Shown here: positions 23,456 to 31,876 of the stretch, in pieces
Numbering within the stretch: the stretch's first letter is position 1
How the letters are laid out: each line of letters opens with the position of its first letter
Assembly: GCF_001423125.1 (NCBI RefSeq)
Contig: NZ_LMNW01000035.1
Coordinates: 124,328 to 188,327 of the forward strand
Source: Duganella sp. Leaf126
GTDB taxonomy: Bacteria > Pseudomonadota > Gammaproteobacteria > Burkholderiales > Burkholderiaceae_D
Direction of reading: 5' to 3'
DNA: 64,000 nucleotides
Translations under genes and position numbers: made by a program
The notes under the pieces: model-generated
The model's input: only the letters and a program-made list of their open reading frames with translations
What the model was told of the DNA's origin: nothing
The model's database searches: none

Positions 23456-26308
23456 TTACTTGGTCAGGATGAAGCCCTTGAGCTTCGAGAACGCCGTCTC
23501 CAGCAAGTCTTTCTGCTGGGCGTAGTGCTTGTCGTAGTAGCCGACAGCCGGCGAGGCCGATGCCGGACGACCGGCGTAGGCCAGGCGCTGGCCGGCGTCC
23601 ATGCTCTCGAAGATGTTGTGCTGAATCTGGAACCATGGGCCCTGATTCTGCGGCTCGTCCTGTGCCCATACCACTTCGGCCAGTTTCGGGAACTTTTTCA
23701 GTTCGGCAGCGAAAGCCTTGTGCGGGAACGGATACAGCTGTTCGACACGGATGATGGCGGTATCGGTCTGGCCGCGCGTCTTGCGTGCGTTGATCAGGTC
23801 GTAGTACACCTTGCCCGAGCAGGCGATCACGCGTTTCACTTTGTCCGCTTCGATGGCCTGATCGACTTCGCCGATCACGGTCTGGAATGCGCCCTTGGCC
23901 AGTTCGGTCAGCGGCGAGCCGGCGTCCTTGTTACGCAGCAGCGATTTCGGCGTCAGGATGACCAGCGGCTTGCGGAACTGGCGCACCATCTGGCGACGCA
24001 GCACGTGGAAGATCTGCGATGCCGTGGTCGGCTGTACCACTTGCATGTTGTTGTCCGCGCACAGCTGCAGGAAACGCTCGGGACGGGCCGACGAATGCTC
24101 GGGACCCTGGCCTTCGTAACCGTGCGGCAGCATCATGACCAGGCCCGAGGCGCGGCCCCACTTCACTTCGCCGGAGCTGATGAACTGGTCGATCACCACT
24201 TGCGCGCCGTTGACGAAGTCGCCGAACTGGGCTTCCCAGATCGTCAGCGTGTTCGGTTCCGCGGTCGAGTAGCCGTATTCGAAGCCCAGCACTGCCTCTT
24301 CCGACAGCACCGAGTCGATCACGGTGAACGGCGCCTGGCCTTCGGCGATGTTTTGCAGCGGCACGTAGGTGCCCGAATCCCAGCGCTCGCGGTTCTGGTC
24401 GTGCAGCACGGCGTGACGGTGCACGAAGGTGCCGCGACCGGCGTCCTGGCCGGTCAGGCGCACGGCGTAGCCGGAGGCGACCAGCGAGGCAAACGCCAGG
24501 TGTTCGCCCATGCCCCAGTCCAGGTTCATTTCGCCGCGGCCCATGGTGCTGCGGTCGCCCAGCACTTTTTCCACCAGCGAGTGGACCTTGAAGCCTTCCG
24601 GCACGGTGGTGATGCGGGAGGCCAGACGTTTGAGTTCGGTCATCGGCACGGCGGTGTCGGCCGAGTCGGTCCATTTCTTGTTCAGGAACGGCAGCCAGTC
24701 GACCGCGAACTTGTTCTTGAAGTTCGAGATGACCGGATCGACCGTGTGCTTGCCGGCGTCCATCGCGTCGCGGAACGCAGCCTGCATCTGTTCGCCGCCA
24801 TCGGCCGGGATCACGGTCTGCGCGACCAGCTTGTCCGCGTACAGCTTGCGGGTGCCCGGATGCTGGCCGATTTTCTTGTACATCAGCGGCTGGGTCAGCG
24901 CGGGCGTGTCCTGTTCGTTGTGGCCGAGCTTGCGGTAGCAGATGATGTCGACGACGATGTCTTTCTGGAACTGCAGGCGGTAGTCCATCGCGATCTGCGA
25001 GGCCAGCACCACGGCTTCAGGATCGTCGGCGTTCACGTGCAGCACCGGCGCTTCGATCATCTTGACCACGTCCGAGCAGTAGATGGTGGAACGGGCGTCG
25101 CGCGGATCGGAGGTGGTGAAACCGATCTGGTTGTTGATCACGATGTGCACGGTGCCGCCGGTGCCGTAACCACGGGTTTGCGCCAGATTCAGCGTTTCCA
25201 TAACCACGCCCTGGCCGGCGAATGCGGCGTCGCCGTGCACCAGGATCGGCAATACCTGCTTGCCCAGGTGATCGCCGCGGCGGTCCATGCGGGCCTTGAC
25301 CGAACCTTCGACGACCGGGTTGACGATTTCCAGGTGCGACGGGTTGAACGCCAGCGACAGGTGGACCGGGCCGCCTGCGGTGGAGATGTCGGACGAGAAG
25401 CCCTGGTGGTATTTGACGTCGCCGGCTGGCAGGTCTTCGGCGTGCTTGCCTTCGAATTCTTCGAACAGGTCTTTCGGCGCCTTGCCCAGGGTGTTGACCA
25501 GCACGTTCAGGCGGCCACGGTGGGCCATGCCGATGACGATTTCCTGCACGCCTTTTTCGCCGGCGCGCTGGATGATTTCATCGATCGATGCGATGAAGGT
25601 TTCGCCGCCTTCGAGCGAGAAACGCTTCTGGCCGACGTATTTGGTGTGCAGATAGCGCTCCAGGCCTTCGGCAGCGGTCAGGCGTTCGAGGATGTGCTTT
25701 TTCTTTTCTGCACTGAAATTCGGGGTGGAACGGATCGATTCCAGGCGTTCCTGCAGCCAGCGCTTTTCGGCCGGATCGGAGATGTACATGTACTCTGCGC
25801 CGATCGAGCGGGTGTAGGTGTCGCGCAGGTAGTTCAGCAGGTCGCGCAGGGTCGCCGTTTCCGGGCCAAAATAGGTGTTGCTGATGTTGAACACGGTGTC
25901 CATGTCCGCATCGGTGAAGCCGTAGAAGCTCGGCTCCAGTTCATTGATCGATGGACGCTCCTGGCGCTGCAGCGGGTCCAGGTTGGCCCAGCGCGAGCCG
26001 AGGTAGCGGTAAGCAGCGATCAGCTGGGTGGCAGCGACGCGCTTGCGGCCCATTTCGACATCGGCGGAGGCGACCACGGTGCGGATCGGGCCGGACTTGG
26101 CGCGCTCGGCAAACGAGGCGATCACGGAAGCGTGGGCGACGTCGGGCTTGTTGGAACCATCGACGGCCGGCACGTGCTGCATGGCGTCGAAGTAGGCGCG
26201 CCAGTTGTCCGGTACGGAGCCAGGGTTGTTCAGGTACGCTTCGTACAGTTCTTCAACGTACGGCGCGTTCCCACCAAACAGGTAGGAATTGGACGATGAT
26301 TGTTGCAT
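23456..26308 (-). CDS. odhA: 2-oxoglutarate dehydrogenase E1 component
   Basis: 950-residue thiamine-diphosphate-dependent E1 (also called sucA), which decarboxylates 2-oxoglutarate. The N-terminus has the E2-interaction segment typical of OdhA (NSYLFGGNAPYVEELYEAYL). Substrate and ThDP regions are evident (GMAHRGRLNVLVNTLGK, GDAAFAGQGVVMETL, NNQIGFTTSDPRDARS). C-terminal half: PHGYEGQGPEHSSARPERFL and EPQNQGPW. It is the first gene of the operon. The ribosome binding site AAAGGTGAG lies at the end of a structured leader. Confidence 0.98.
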   Translation of the reverse strand: MQQSSSNSYLFGGNAPYVEELYEAYLNNPGSVPDNWRAYFDAMQHVPAVDGSNKPDVAHASVIASFAERAKSGPIRTVVASADVEMGRKRVAATQLIAAYRYLGSRWANLDPLQRQERPSINELEPSFYGFTDADMDTVFNISNTYFGPETATLRDLLNYLRDTYTRSIGAEYMYISDPAEKRWLQERLESIRSTPNFSAEKKKHILERLTAAEGLERYLHTKYVGQKRFSLEGGETFIASIDEIIQRAGEKGVQEIVIGMAHRGRLNVLVNTLGKAPKDLFEEFEGKHAEDLPAGDVKYHQGFSSDISTAGGPVHLSLAFNPSHLEIVNPVVEGSVKARMDRRGDHLGKQVLPILVHGDAAFAGQGVVMETLNLAQTRGYGTGGTVHIVINNQIGFTTSDPRDARSTIYCSDVVKMIEAPVLHVNADDPEAVVLASQIAMDYRLQFQKDIVVDIICYRKLGHNEQDTPALTQPLMYKKIGQHPGTRKLYADKLVAQTVIPADGGEQMQAAFRDAMDAGKHTVDPVISNFKNKFAVDWLPFLNKKWTDSADTAVPMTELKRLASRITTVPEGFKVHSLVEKVLGDRSTMGRGEMNLDWGMGEHLAFASLVASGYAVRLTGQDAGRGTFVHRHAVLHDQNRERWDSGTYVPLQNIAEGQAPFTVIDSVLSEEAVLGFEYGYSTAEPNTLTIWEAQFGDFVNGAQVVIDQFISSGEVKWGRASGLVMMLPHGYEGQGPEHSSARPERFLQLCADNNMQVVQPTTASQIFHVLRRQMVRQFRKPLVILTPKSLLRNKDAGSPLTELAKGAFQTVIGEVDQAIEADKVKRVIACSGKVYYDLINARKTRGQTDTAIIRVEQLYPFPHKAFAAELKKFPKLAEVVWAQDEPQNQGPWFQIQHNIFESMDAGQRLAYAGRPASASPAVGYYDKHYAQQKDLLETAFSKLKGFILTK

Positions 26309-26400
26309 TTGTTGCTCACCTTTCTTCGCGTTTCGCGAGGAATTAGCGGGTTGGTCTAACCTTCCGCGACACGGCCTGACCGGTTAGCGGATTGCACATC
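26309..26400 (-). promoter_or_regulatory. Structured leader of odhA/sucA, possible sucA RNA element
   Basis: On the minus strand the segment before the odhA ATG has two nested structural options. CTAACC (26,382-26,387) can pair with GGTTAG (26,356-26,361), and that GGTT can instead pair with AACC a few bases later. A second hairpin, TCGCG-aaa-CGCGA (26,326-26,338), ends three bases before the ribosome binding site AAAGGTGAG. A conserved sucA RNA motif has been described upstream of sucA in Burkholderiales. I cannot align this sequence to it, so the identity is inferred from position and structure. Confidence 0.5.
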
Positions 26401-26639
26401 AAGTTGTGGGGAAGGGCTTAAAAACGCTTACAGTTGTTCGGTATCCAAAAACAGCTACTTAGCATAGCACCGGTATTGTAGCGTAACAACCACCCGTCAC
26501 CGCGTTTGTCATGTATTTCTCGCGAAATTTAGCAAGGTTAATTTTCACTTAAGCCGCACACCTGGCTGCTCGACAGCGAATGTTTTCTTATTTTTAACGG
26601 CGTTGGTGCTAGACTGCCGATTTTGTCCTTTTAATTTCC
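26401..26639. promoter_or_regulatory. Divergent intergenic region between odhA and the LRR-kinase gene
   Basis: AT-richer than the flanks, with no open frame worth calling. It must contain the promoters of the odh operon (minus) and of the LRR-kinase gene (plus). I see no palindromic operator and no unambiguous -35/-10 pair. Confidence 0.45.
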
Positions 26640-27983
26640 ATGCAGACACTTGAGCAGTTGCGCGCCGGCGCTTTGCAGGGCGCCACGCGCCTGCAGCTGC
26701 GCGGCGGCCTTACCGACTTTCCGCGCGAGATCTTCGATCTGGCCGACACGCTGGAAATTCTCGACCTCACCGGCAACGCCCTCTGCGCCCTGCCCGACGA
26801 CCTGCCGCGCCTGCACAAGCTGCGCATCCTGTTCTGTTCGAATAACCGGTTTACGGAACTGCCTGCCATGCTGGGCCGCATGCCGGCGCTGACCATGGTC
26901 GGCTTCCGGGCCAATCGGATCACGTCGGTGCCCGCCACGGCACTGCCGCCCGCCTTGCGCTGGCTGGTGCTGACCGATAACCAGATCGCCCACCTGCCCG
27001 ATGCGCTGGGCCGCCGCCCCGCCCTGCAAAAGCTGATGTTGGCCGGCAACCGCCTGCGCGCCCTGCCGGACACGATGGCCGAGCTGCACCAGCTGGAACT
27101 GCTGCGCCTGTCGGCCAACGCCTTCGAGGCGCTGCCGGACTGGCTGCCCACCTTGCCGCGCCTGGCCTGGCTGGCCTGTGCCGGCAATCCGTGGGGCGCC
27201 GGCCGCGCGCAGGCGATGCGCGCCGCTCCCGCCGCCGCCATCGGCTGGCAGCAGTTGACGCTGCACGAACAGCTGGGCGAAGGCGCCTCGGGCATGATTT
27301 TCCGCGCCGACTGGCGCCACAGCGCGGGCCAGGACAAGGGCAGCACGCCGGTCGCGGTCAAGCTCTACAAGAGCGACATGACCAGCGACGGCTCGCCCCT
27401 GAACGAGATGGCGGCCTGCGTGGCGGCCGGCCGGCATCCGAACCTGATCCCGGTACTGGGGCGGGTGACCGGTCACCCCGAGCAGGCGCACGGACTGGTC
27501 ATGGCGCTGCTCGATCCCGGTTTCGTCAACCTGGCCGGCCCGCCGAGTTTCGCCAGCTGCACGCGCGATGTCTACGACGATGGCAAGCGCCTCGACTGGC
27601 CGGCCATGCTGGCCATCGCCCACGGTGTGGCAGCGGCAGCCGCGCAGTTGCACCAGCGCGGCATCGTGCACGGCGATTTGTACGCCCACAACATCCTGCA
27701 CGACGCTGCCGGCCGCTGCGTGCTGAGCGACTTCGGCGCGGCCGCGTTCTACGACCCGGCCGCCCCGCTTTCCGCCCCGCTGCAACGGCTGGAAGTACGC
27801 GCTTTCGGCCTGCTGCTCGAGGAGTTGCTGGCGTTATCTGCACCGCCTGCCGCACTGCGCGCCGGACTCGCGGCGCTGCAGGCCGCCTGCGTCGCGCCGG
27901 ACGTGACCGCGCGGCCGCTGTTCGGCACCGTTGTTACCCGCCTGCACGCGCTGAGACAGGACGCGATCGACCGCCCGCGCTGA
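26640..27983 (+). CDS. Leucine-rich-repeat protein fused to a Ser/Thr-type protein kinase domain
   Basis: 447 residues. Residues about 15-185 form seven or so LRRs of 22-23 residues (ILDLTGNALCALPDDL, LVLTDNQIAHLPDALG, LMLAGNRLRALPDTM). A kinase domain follows from about residue 205: glycine loop LGEGASGMIF, ATP-binding Lys241 (VAVKLYK), Glu in the C-helix (LNEMAACVAAG), catalytic loop VHGDLYAHN (Asp346, Asn351; HGD replaces HRD) and DFG (Asp364). The C-terminal lobe is short. The key catalytic residues are present, so activity is plausible. No membrane segment is seen, so it should be cytoplasmic. It is the only gene in its unit, divergent from odhA. The target is unknown. Confidence 0.9.
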   Translation: MQTLEQLRAGALQGATRLQLRGGLTDFPREIFDLADTLEILDLTGNALCALPDDLPRLHKLRILFCSNNRFTELPAMLGRMPALTMVGFRANRITSVPATALPPALRWLVLTDNQIAHLPDALGRRPALQKLMLAGNRLRALPDTMAELHQLELLRLSANAFEALPDWLPTLPRLAWLACAGNPWGAGRAQAMRAAPAAAIGWQQLTLHEQLGEGASGMIFRADWRHSAGQDKGSTPVAVKLYKSDMTSDGSPLNEMAACVAAGRHPNLIPVLGRVTGHPEQAHGLVMALLDPGFVNLAGPPSFASCTRDVYDDGKRLDWPAMLAIAHGVAAAAAQLHQRGIVHGDLYAHNILHDAAGRCVLSDFGAAAFYDPAAPLSAPLQRLEVRAFGLLLEELLALSAPPAALRAGLAALQAACVAPDVTARPLFGTVVTRLHALRQDAIDRPR

Positions 27984-28058
27984 CAAGCGACTGCGCGACC
28001 AACGGTCTGCGTACAAGCGGACGGCGCCATACATTGTCAGGCCCCATTGCGGTACGCT

Positions 28059-28086
28059 GCAGGTTGCAGGTTGCAGGTTGCAGGTT
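28059..28086. repeat. Four tandem copies of GCAGGTT
   Basis: A 7-bp unit is repeated four times without mismatch between the LRR-kinase stop and the next small gene. It is a potential slipped-strand site. It lies upstream of, not inside, the coding start used for the next gene. Confidence 0.85.
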
Positions 28087-28226
28087 GCCGGACATGGCGT
28101 CGAATGCGGCGATGCAGGCTGACGCCCTGCCGCAACGGCAATGCTCGGCCGACCTGCCGCTGTGCCGGTATGCTCGCTGCCCCTGTGCCGCTACAATGGC
28201 GTTCCGTCCGACTTCCCGCCGCACCG

Positions 28227-28679
28227 ATGACCGTCCGCCTCGACTCCTGGCCTGCCCTGCCCCACCCCGTCATTGCCGTCATGCTCGGCGTTGCCATCTG
28301 CGCCGTGCCGGTGGTATTGCCGCATTTCGATCTGGCCAACCTCGGCGCCAACCTGTTCGCCTACTGCTTCGCCTGCGTGCTGGTGTACCCGATTGCGGCA
28401 CTGCTGCGCCACCGCGTCACCCATGTGATGCTGCTGTGGGCGATCGCCGCGCTGCTGCTGCTCGCTGCCTGCTTTTACCACACCAATATCATGGCCGACA
28501 CCGCGGATGCGCTGTGGCCGCAGCGGCGCGACGCCACGCTTGCCAAATTCCTGTTCAACCTGCCGCAGATGACGCTTGGCGTGCTGGGCTGGTGGATACT
28601 GGTGATGCGCCCCGACCGCCGCACACCGCCACACCCGGATGGCGACGATGAAGTGTTGGACCCGGAAGACAATTTGTGA
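28227..28679 (+). CDS. Small inner-membrane protein of unknown function
   Basis: 150 residues from MTVRLDSWPALPHP. The frame is open for 60 codons upstream through the heptamer repeat, but that part looks non-coding. Four hydrophobic segments are visible (VIAVMLGVAICAVPVVL, LFAYCFACVLVYPIAALL, VMLLWAIAALLLLAACF, LPQMTLGVLGWWILVM), then a charged cytoplasmic tail (PDGDDEVLDPEDNL). I recognise no family. It is followed 77 nt later by the PilZ gene on the same strand. Confidence 0.7.
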   Translation: MTVRLDSWPALPHPVIAVMLGVAICAVPVVLPHFDLANLGANLFAYCFACVLVYPIAALLRHRVTHVMLLWAIAALLLLAACFYHTNIMADTADALWPQRRDATLAKFLFNLPQMTLGVLGWWILVMRPDRRTPPHPDGDDEVLDPEDNL

Positions 28680-28756
28680 CCGGAGTGAAACACTATTGGC
28701 AGTCTTGCCATGGCTCTGTTAGGCTTTCCATACTGCCACTTCCTTGCTAAAGCGCC

Positions 28757-29086
28757 ATGTCCCAGAAACCCCGTGCCGCGCGCCGCCGCGAAGTCCGCCA
28801 TCCTGCCACGCTGACCATGACGGACCAGAGCGCGCACCCGGCCCACACGCTGGACCTGTCCCACGGCGGCATCAGCCTGCAGACCGCCAGCCAGATGCGC
28901 CTGGCCCAGTACTGCGCCGTCTCGTTCAAGGTGCAGCTGGGCGACGACCAGCACAAGGTGCTGGCCATGGGCCAGGTCGTCTACAGCGACCCCGACGCCG
29001 ACCTCGGCTACAAGACCGGCGTCCAGTTCCTGCGCATCGACACCGGCAGCGTGGACGTCATCAACCAGCTCCTGCAGGAAGCTTGA
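28757..29086 (+). CDS. PilZ-domain protein
   Basis: 109 residues, a stand-alone PilZ domain. The two c-di-GMP-binding elements are present: the basic RRREVR near the N-terminus (RxxxR) and DLSHGGISL (D/NxSxxG) about 27 residues later, followed by beta strands (FKVQLGDDQHKVLAMGQVVY, GYKTGVQFLRI). It may act as a small c-di-GMP receptor controlling motility or surface traits. Its partner is not evident from the neighbours. Confidence 0.92.
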   Translation: MSQKPRAARRREVRHPATLTMTDQSAHPAHTLDLSHGGISLQTASQMRLAQYCAVSFKVQLGDDQHKVLAMGQVVYSDPDADLGYKTGVQFLRIDTGSVDVINQLLQEA

Positions 29087-29145
29087 GGTCGAAGTTTAAC
29101 GTCGGGTCAGATCCCTGAAAACCGTTAAGTTGAGGCCTTCATCTC

Positions 29146-29233
29146 CGTCGTACCCGCGAAGGCGGGTACCCAAGTTCCGCCAGATGCGTCGACATGTTAG
29201 CCAAATTGGGTCCCCGCCTACGCGGGGACGACG
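29146..29233. repeat. REP-like inverted doublet (CCCGC/CGGGGAC type)
   Basis: CGTCGTACCCGCGAAGGCGG and its mirror partner, ending CTACGCGGGGACGACG, face each other about 30 nt apart. The layout is the same as the doublet at 1,689-1,764, but the core changes from ATTCCCGC to the TACCCGC/TCCCCGC pair. It lies in the space between the PilZ gene and gltA (29,087-29,428), which otherwise holds only the gltA terminator. Confidence 0.8.
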
Positions 29234-29381
29234 TTTTTATGCTAACAAAATCAATATTTTCCGCTTAACGTAACGGCATTACGGTCAGATCCAACATTGG
29301 GATACGAACCCCGCAATAATTGGTTGGACTCGTGTCCGGATCACTAGCGACCCGATCGAAACTTATCCCGCAGCCGGGACG

Positions 29382-29410
29382 AAAAAAACGGGCCGCAGCC
29401 CGTTTTTTTG
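29382..29410 (-). terminator. Rho-independent terminator of gltA
   Basis: On the minus strand the stem CGGGC-tgcg-GCCCG is flanked by A7 and T7 runs, 19 nt past the gltA stop. Because of the flanking A and T runs it may also act on transcripts arriving on the plus strand. Confidence 0.88.
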
Positions 29411-29428
29411 TATCCGGATAAATCCCGA

Positions 29429-30730
29429 TTAACGCTGGTCCAGCGGCTTGACGTCGCGGACGGTCGAGCCGACGAACAGCTGACGTGGACGGCCGATTTT
29501 CTGTTCCGGATCGGCGATCATTTCGTTCCACTGGGCGATCCAGCCGATGGTGCGGGCCATGGCGAAGATACCGGTAAACAGCGACACCGGAATGCCCAGC
29601 GCCGACTGCACGATGCCCGAGTAGAAGTCGACGTTCGGGTACAGCTTGCGCGAGACGAAGTATTCGTCGTTCAGTGCAATCTTTTCCAGTTCCATCGCCA
29701 GCTTGAACAGCGGGTCGTCCTGCAGGCCCAGCTCTTCCAGCACTTCGTAGCAGGTTTCACGCATCAGCTTGGCGCGCGGGTCGAAGTTCTTGTACACGCG
29801 GTGACCGAAGCCCATCAGCTTGACGCCCGAGTTCTTGTCCTTGACCTGCTCGATGAAGGCCGGGATGTTTTCGACCGAACCGATTTCCTTGAGCATGTTC
29901 AGCGCTGCTTCGTTGGCGCCGCCGTGGGCAGGGCCCCACAGGCAGGCGATACCGGCAGCGATACAGGCGAACGGGTTGGCGCCCGACGAACCGGCCAGAC
30001 GGACGGTCGAGGTCGAAGCATTCTGTTCGTGGTCGGCGTGCAGGATCAGGATGCGGTCCAGCGCGCGCACCAGCACGTCGTTGACCTTGTACTCTTCGCA
30101 TGGATTGCCGAACATCATGCGCATGAAGTTGGCGCTGTACGACAGGTCGTTGCGCGGATACATGAACGGTTGGCCCATCGAATATTTGTAGGCCATGGCG
30201 ACCAGGGTCGGCATCTTGGCGATCAGGCGGATGGCCGAGATTTCACGCTGCTTGGCGTCGTTGATGTCGAGCGAGTCGTGGTAAAACGAGGCCAGCGCGC
30301 CGACGGTACCGACCAGCACCGACATCGGGTGGGCGTCGCGGCGGAAGCCGCGGAAGAAGAATTGCATCTGCTCGTGCACCATCGTGTGCTTGGTGACGGT
30401 GTCAACGAATTCCTGCTTCTGCACGTTGTTAGGCAGTTCGCCGTTGAGCAGCAGGTAGCACGATTCCATGAAGTCGGCGTTGACGGCCAGCTGTTCGATC
30501 GGATAGCCACGGTACAGCAGTTCGCCCTTGTCGCCGTCGATGTAGGTGATCGACGAATTGCACGCTGCGGTGGACATGAAGCCCGGATCGTAGGTGAACT
30601 TGCCGGTGCCGGCGTACAGCTTGCGGATGTCGATCACGTCGGGACCGATGGTACCCTTGTAGATCGGGAAATCGACGGACGGGCTGCCGTCGGAGAACGA
30701 CAGGGTGGCTTTGTTATCAGAGGTGTTCAT
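29429..30730 (-). CDS. gltA: Citrate synthase
   Basis: 433-residue type II (hexameric, NADH-sensitive-type) citrate synthase. Signature residues: HADHEQNASTSTVRL with the catalytic His, GFGHRVYKNFDPRA with the second His, and the Asp/Arg region near the C-terminus (LYPNVDFYSGIV, FARTIGWIAQWNE-like). It joins oxaloacetate and acetyl-CoA. It is downstream of sdhE on the same strand, as in other Burkholderiales, and ends at a strong terminator. Confidence 0.98.
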   Translation of the reverse strand: MNTSDNKATLSFSDGSPSVDFPIYKGTIGPDVIDIRKLYAGTGKFTYDPGFMSTAACNSSITYIDGDKGELLYRGYPIEQLAVNADFMESCYLLLNGELPNNVQKQEFVDTVTKHTMVHEQMQFFFRGFRRDAHPMSVLVGTVGALASFYHDSLDINDAKQREISAIRLIAKMPTLVAMAYKYSMGQPFMYPRNDLSYSANFMRMMFGNPCEEYKVNDVLVRALDRILILHADHEQNASTSTVRLAGSSGANPFACIAAGIACLWGPAHGGANEAALNMLKEIGSVENIPAFIEQVKDKNSGVKLMGFGHRVYKNFDPRAKLMRETCYEVLEELGLQDDPLFKLAMELEKIALNDEYFVSRKLYPNVDFYSGIVQSALGIPVSLFTGIFAMARTIGWIAQWNEMIADPEQKIGRPRQLFVGSTVRDVKPLDQR

Positions 30731-30784
30731 GGACGCTTCCTTCTTTTAGGGAGATGGTACGAAAAAAGTTCTGGTGAGCGCAGC

Positions 30785-31066
30785 TCAGGCCTGGCGCAGG
30801 CGCTGCAGCAGTGCATGCACGTGCGGCAGATCGAGTTCGCCAGCGGGCTCCTTGCGCGCCAATACCAGATCCATCAGGTCATTGTCCGACAGGTCGAGGA
30901 GCCGCGTGAACGCGTCCACTTCCCCGTCGGTCAATTCGGTTTCATGCGCATCGAGAAAACGGGTGAGGATGATGTCGTTTTCCAGAAGACCCCGGCGCGA
31001 GCGCCAACGCAGGCGCGCTCTGTTGGCTGGGTCCGACTGATGTGCTGAGTGTTTCGGTTCAGTCAT
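30785..31066 (-). CDS. sdhE: FAD assembly factor SdhE
   Basis: 93-residue SdhE/DUF339 protein (YgfY, Sdh5 relative), which promotes covalent flavinylation of SdhA. It contains the conserved RGLLENDIILTRFLDAH (RGxxExD) element and acidic C-terminal helices (LSDNDLMDLVLARKEP). It sits between sdhB and gltA on the minus strand, 54 nt from gltA, consistent with its role next to its client. Confidence 0.95.
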   Translation of the reverse strand: MTEPKHSAHQSDPANRARLRWRSRRGLLENDIILTRFLDAHETELTDGEVDAFTRLLDLSDNDLMDLVLARKEPAGELDLPHVHALLQRLRQA

Positions 31067-31117
31067 GGGTCACTACTTTACACTGCGCGCGCCGATCGTG
31101 CTGGAGCGCTGCTTCTA

Positions 31118-31146
31118 AACGAAACGGGCGGCGTCGCCGCCGCCCG
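31118..31146 (-). terminator. GC-rich hairpin between sdhB and sdhE (attenuator?)
   Basis: The stem CGGGCGGCG/CGCCGCCCG is followed on the minus strand by TTTCGTTT. It is a strong stem with a poor U tract, more likely partial attenuation or mRNA protection than full termination, since sdhE and gltA continue in the same direction. Confidence 0.45.
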
Positions 31147-31156
31147 CCACTGCGCG

Positions 31157-31867
31157 TCAGATCGCGCGGCGTACCATCAATTCCTTGATTTTCCCGATCG
31201 CCTTGTTCGGGTTCAGGCCTTTCGGGCACACGTCCACGCAGTTCATGATCGAGTGGCAGCGGAACAGGCGGTACGGGTCTTCCAGGTTGTCGAGGCGCTC
31301 GCCGGTGGCTTCGTCGCGCGAGTCGGCGATGAAGCGGTAGGCTTGCAGCAGACCGGCCGGACCGACGAACTTGTCCGGGTTCCACCAGAACGACGGGCAC
31401 GAGGTCGAGCAGCACGCGCACAGGATGCATTCGTACAGGCCATCGAGCTCTTCGCGTTCGGTCGGCGACTGCAGGCGTTCCTTTTCAGGACGGATCGAGT
31501 CGTTGATCAGGTATGGCTTGACCGAGTCGTACTGCTTGAAGAACTGGGTCATGTCGACGATCAGGTCGCGGATCACCGGCAGGCCTGGCAGCGGACGCAG
31601 CACGATAGGCTCGGTCAGCTCGTTCAGGTTGGTGGTGCAGGCCAGGCCGTTCTTGCCGTTGATGTTCATCGCGTCCGAACCGCACACGCCTTCGCGGCAC
31701 GAGCGGCGCAGGGCCAGCGAATCGTCGACGTCGGACTTGATGCGCTGCAGGGCGTCGAGCAGCATCTTGTCGGTGTCTTTCAGCTCGACGGTGATGTCCT
31801 GCATGTACGGCTTCGCATCCTGGTCCGGATCGTAGCGGTAGATTTTCAGTTTGATAGTGCGTGCCAT
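31157..31867 (-). CDS. sdhB: Succinate dehydrogenase iron-sulfur subunit
   Basis: 236 residues. The N-terminal ferredoxin-like domain holds the [2Fe-2S] cysteines (CREGVCGSDAMNINGKNGLAC region, about residues 58-78). The C-terminal domain holds the [4Fe-4S] and [3Fe-4S] ligands (CILCACCSTSCPSFWW and CHSIMNCVDVCPKGLNP). It carries electrons from SdhA flavin to ubiquinone in complex II. It is 9 nt after sdhA. Confidence 0.98.
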   Translation of the reverse strand: MARTIKLKIYRYDPDQDAKPYMQDITVELKDTDKMLLDALQRIKSDVDDSLALRRSCREGVCGSDAMNINGKNGLACTTNLNELTEPIVLRPLPGLPVIRDLIVDMTQFFKQYDSVKPYLINDSIRPEKERLQSPTEREELDGLYECILCACCSTSCPSFWWNPDKFVGPAGLLQAYRFIADSRDEATGERLDNLEDPYRLFRCHSIMNCVDVCPKGLNPNKAIGKIKELMVRRAI

Positions 31868-31876
31868 GTTCTAGCC

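Noticed and set aside
28047..28226. Upstream in-frame extension of the small membrane protein
   Set aside because: It translates the heptamer repeat into a periodic peptide and lacks a ribosome binding site; the ATG at 28,227 begins a normal membrane protein.
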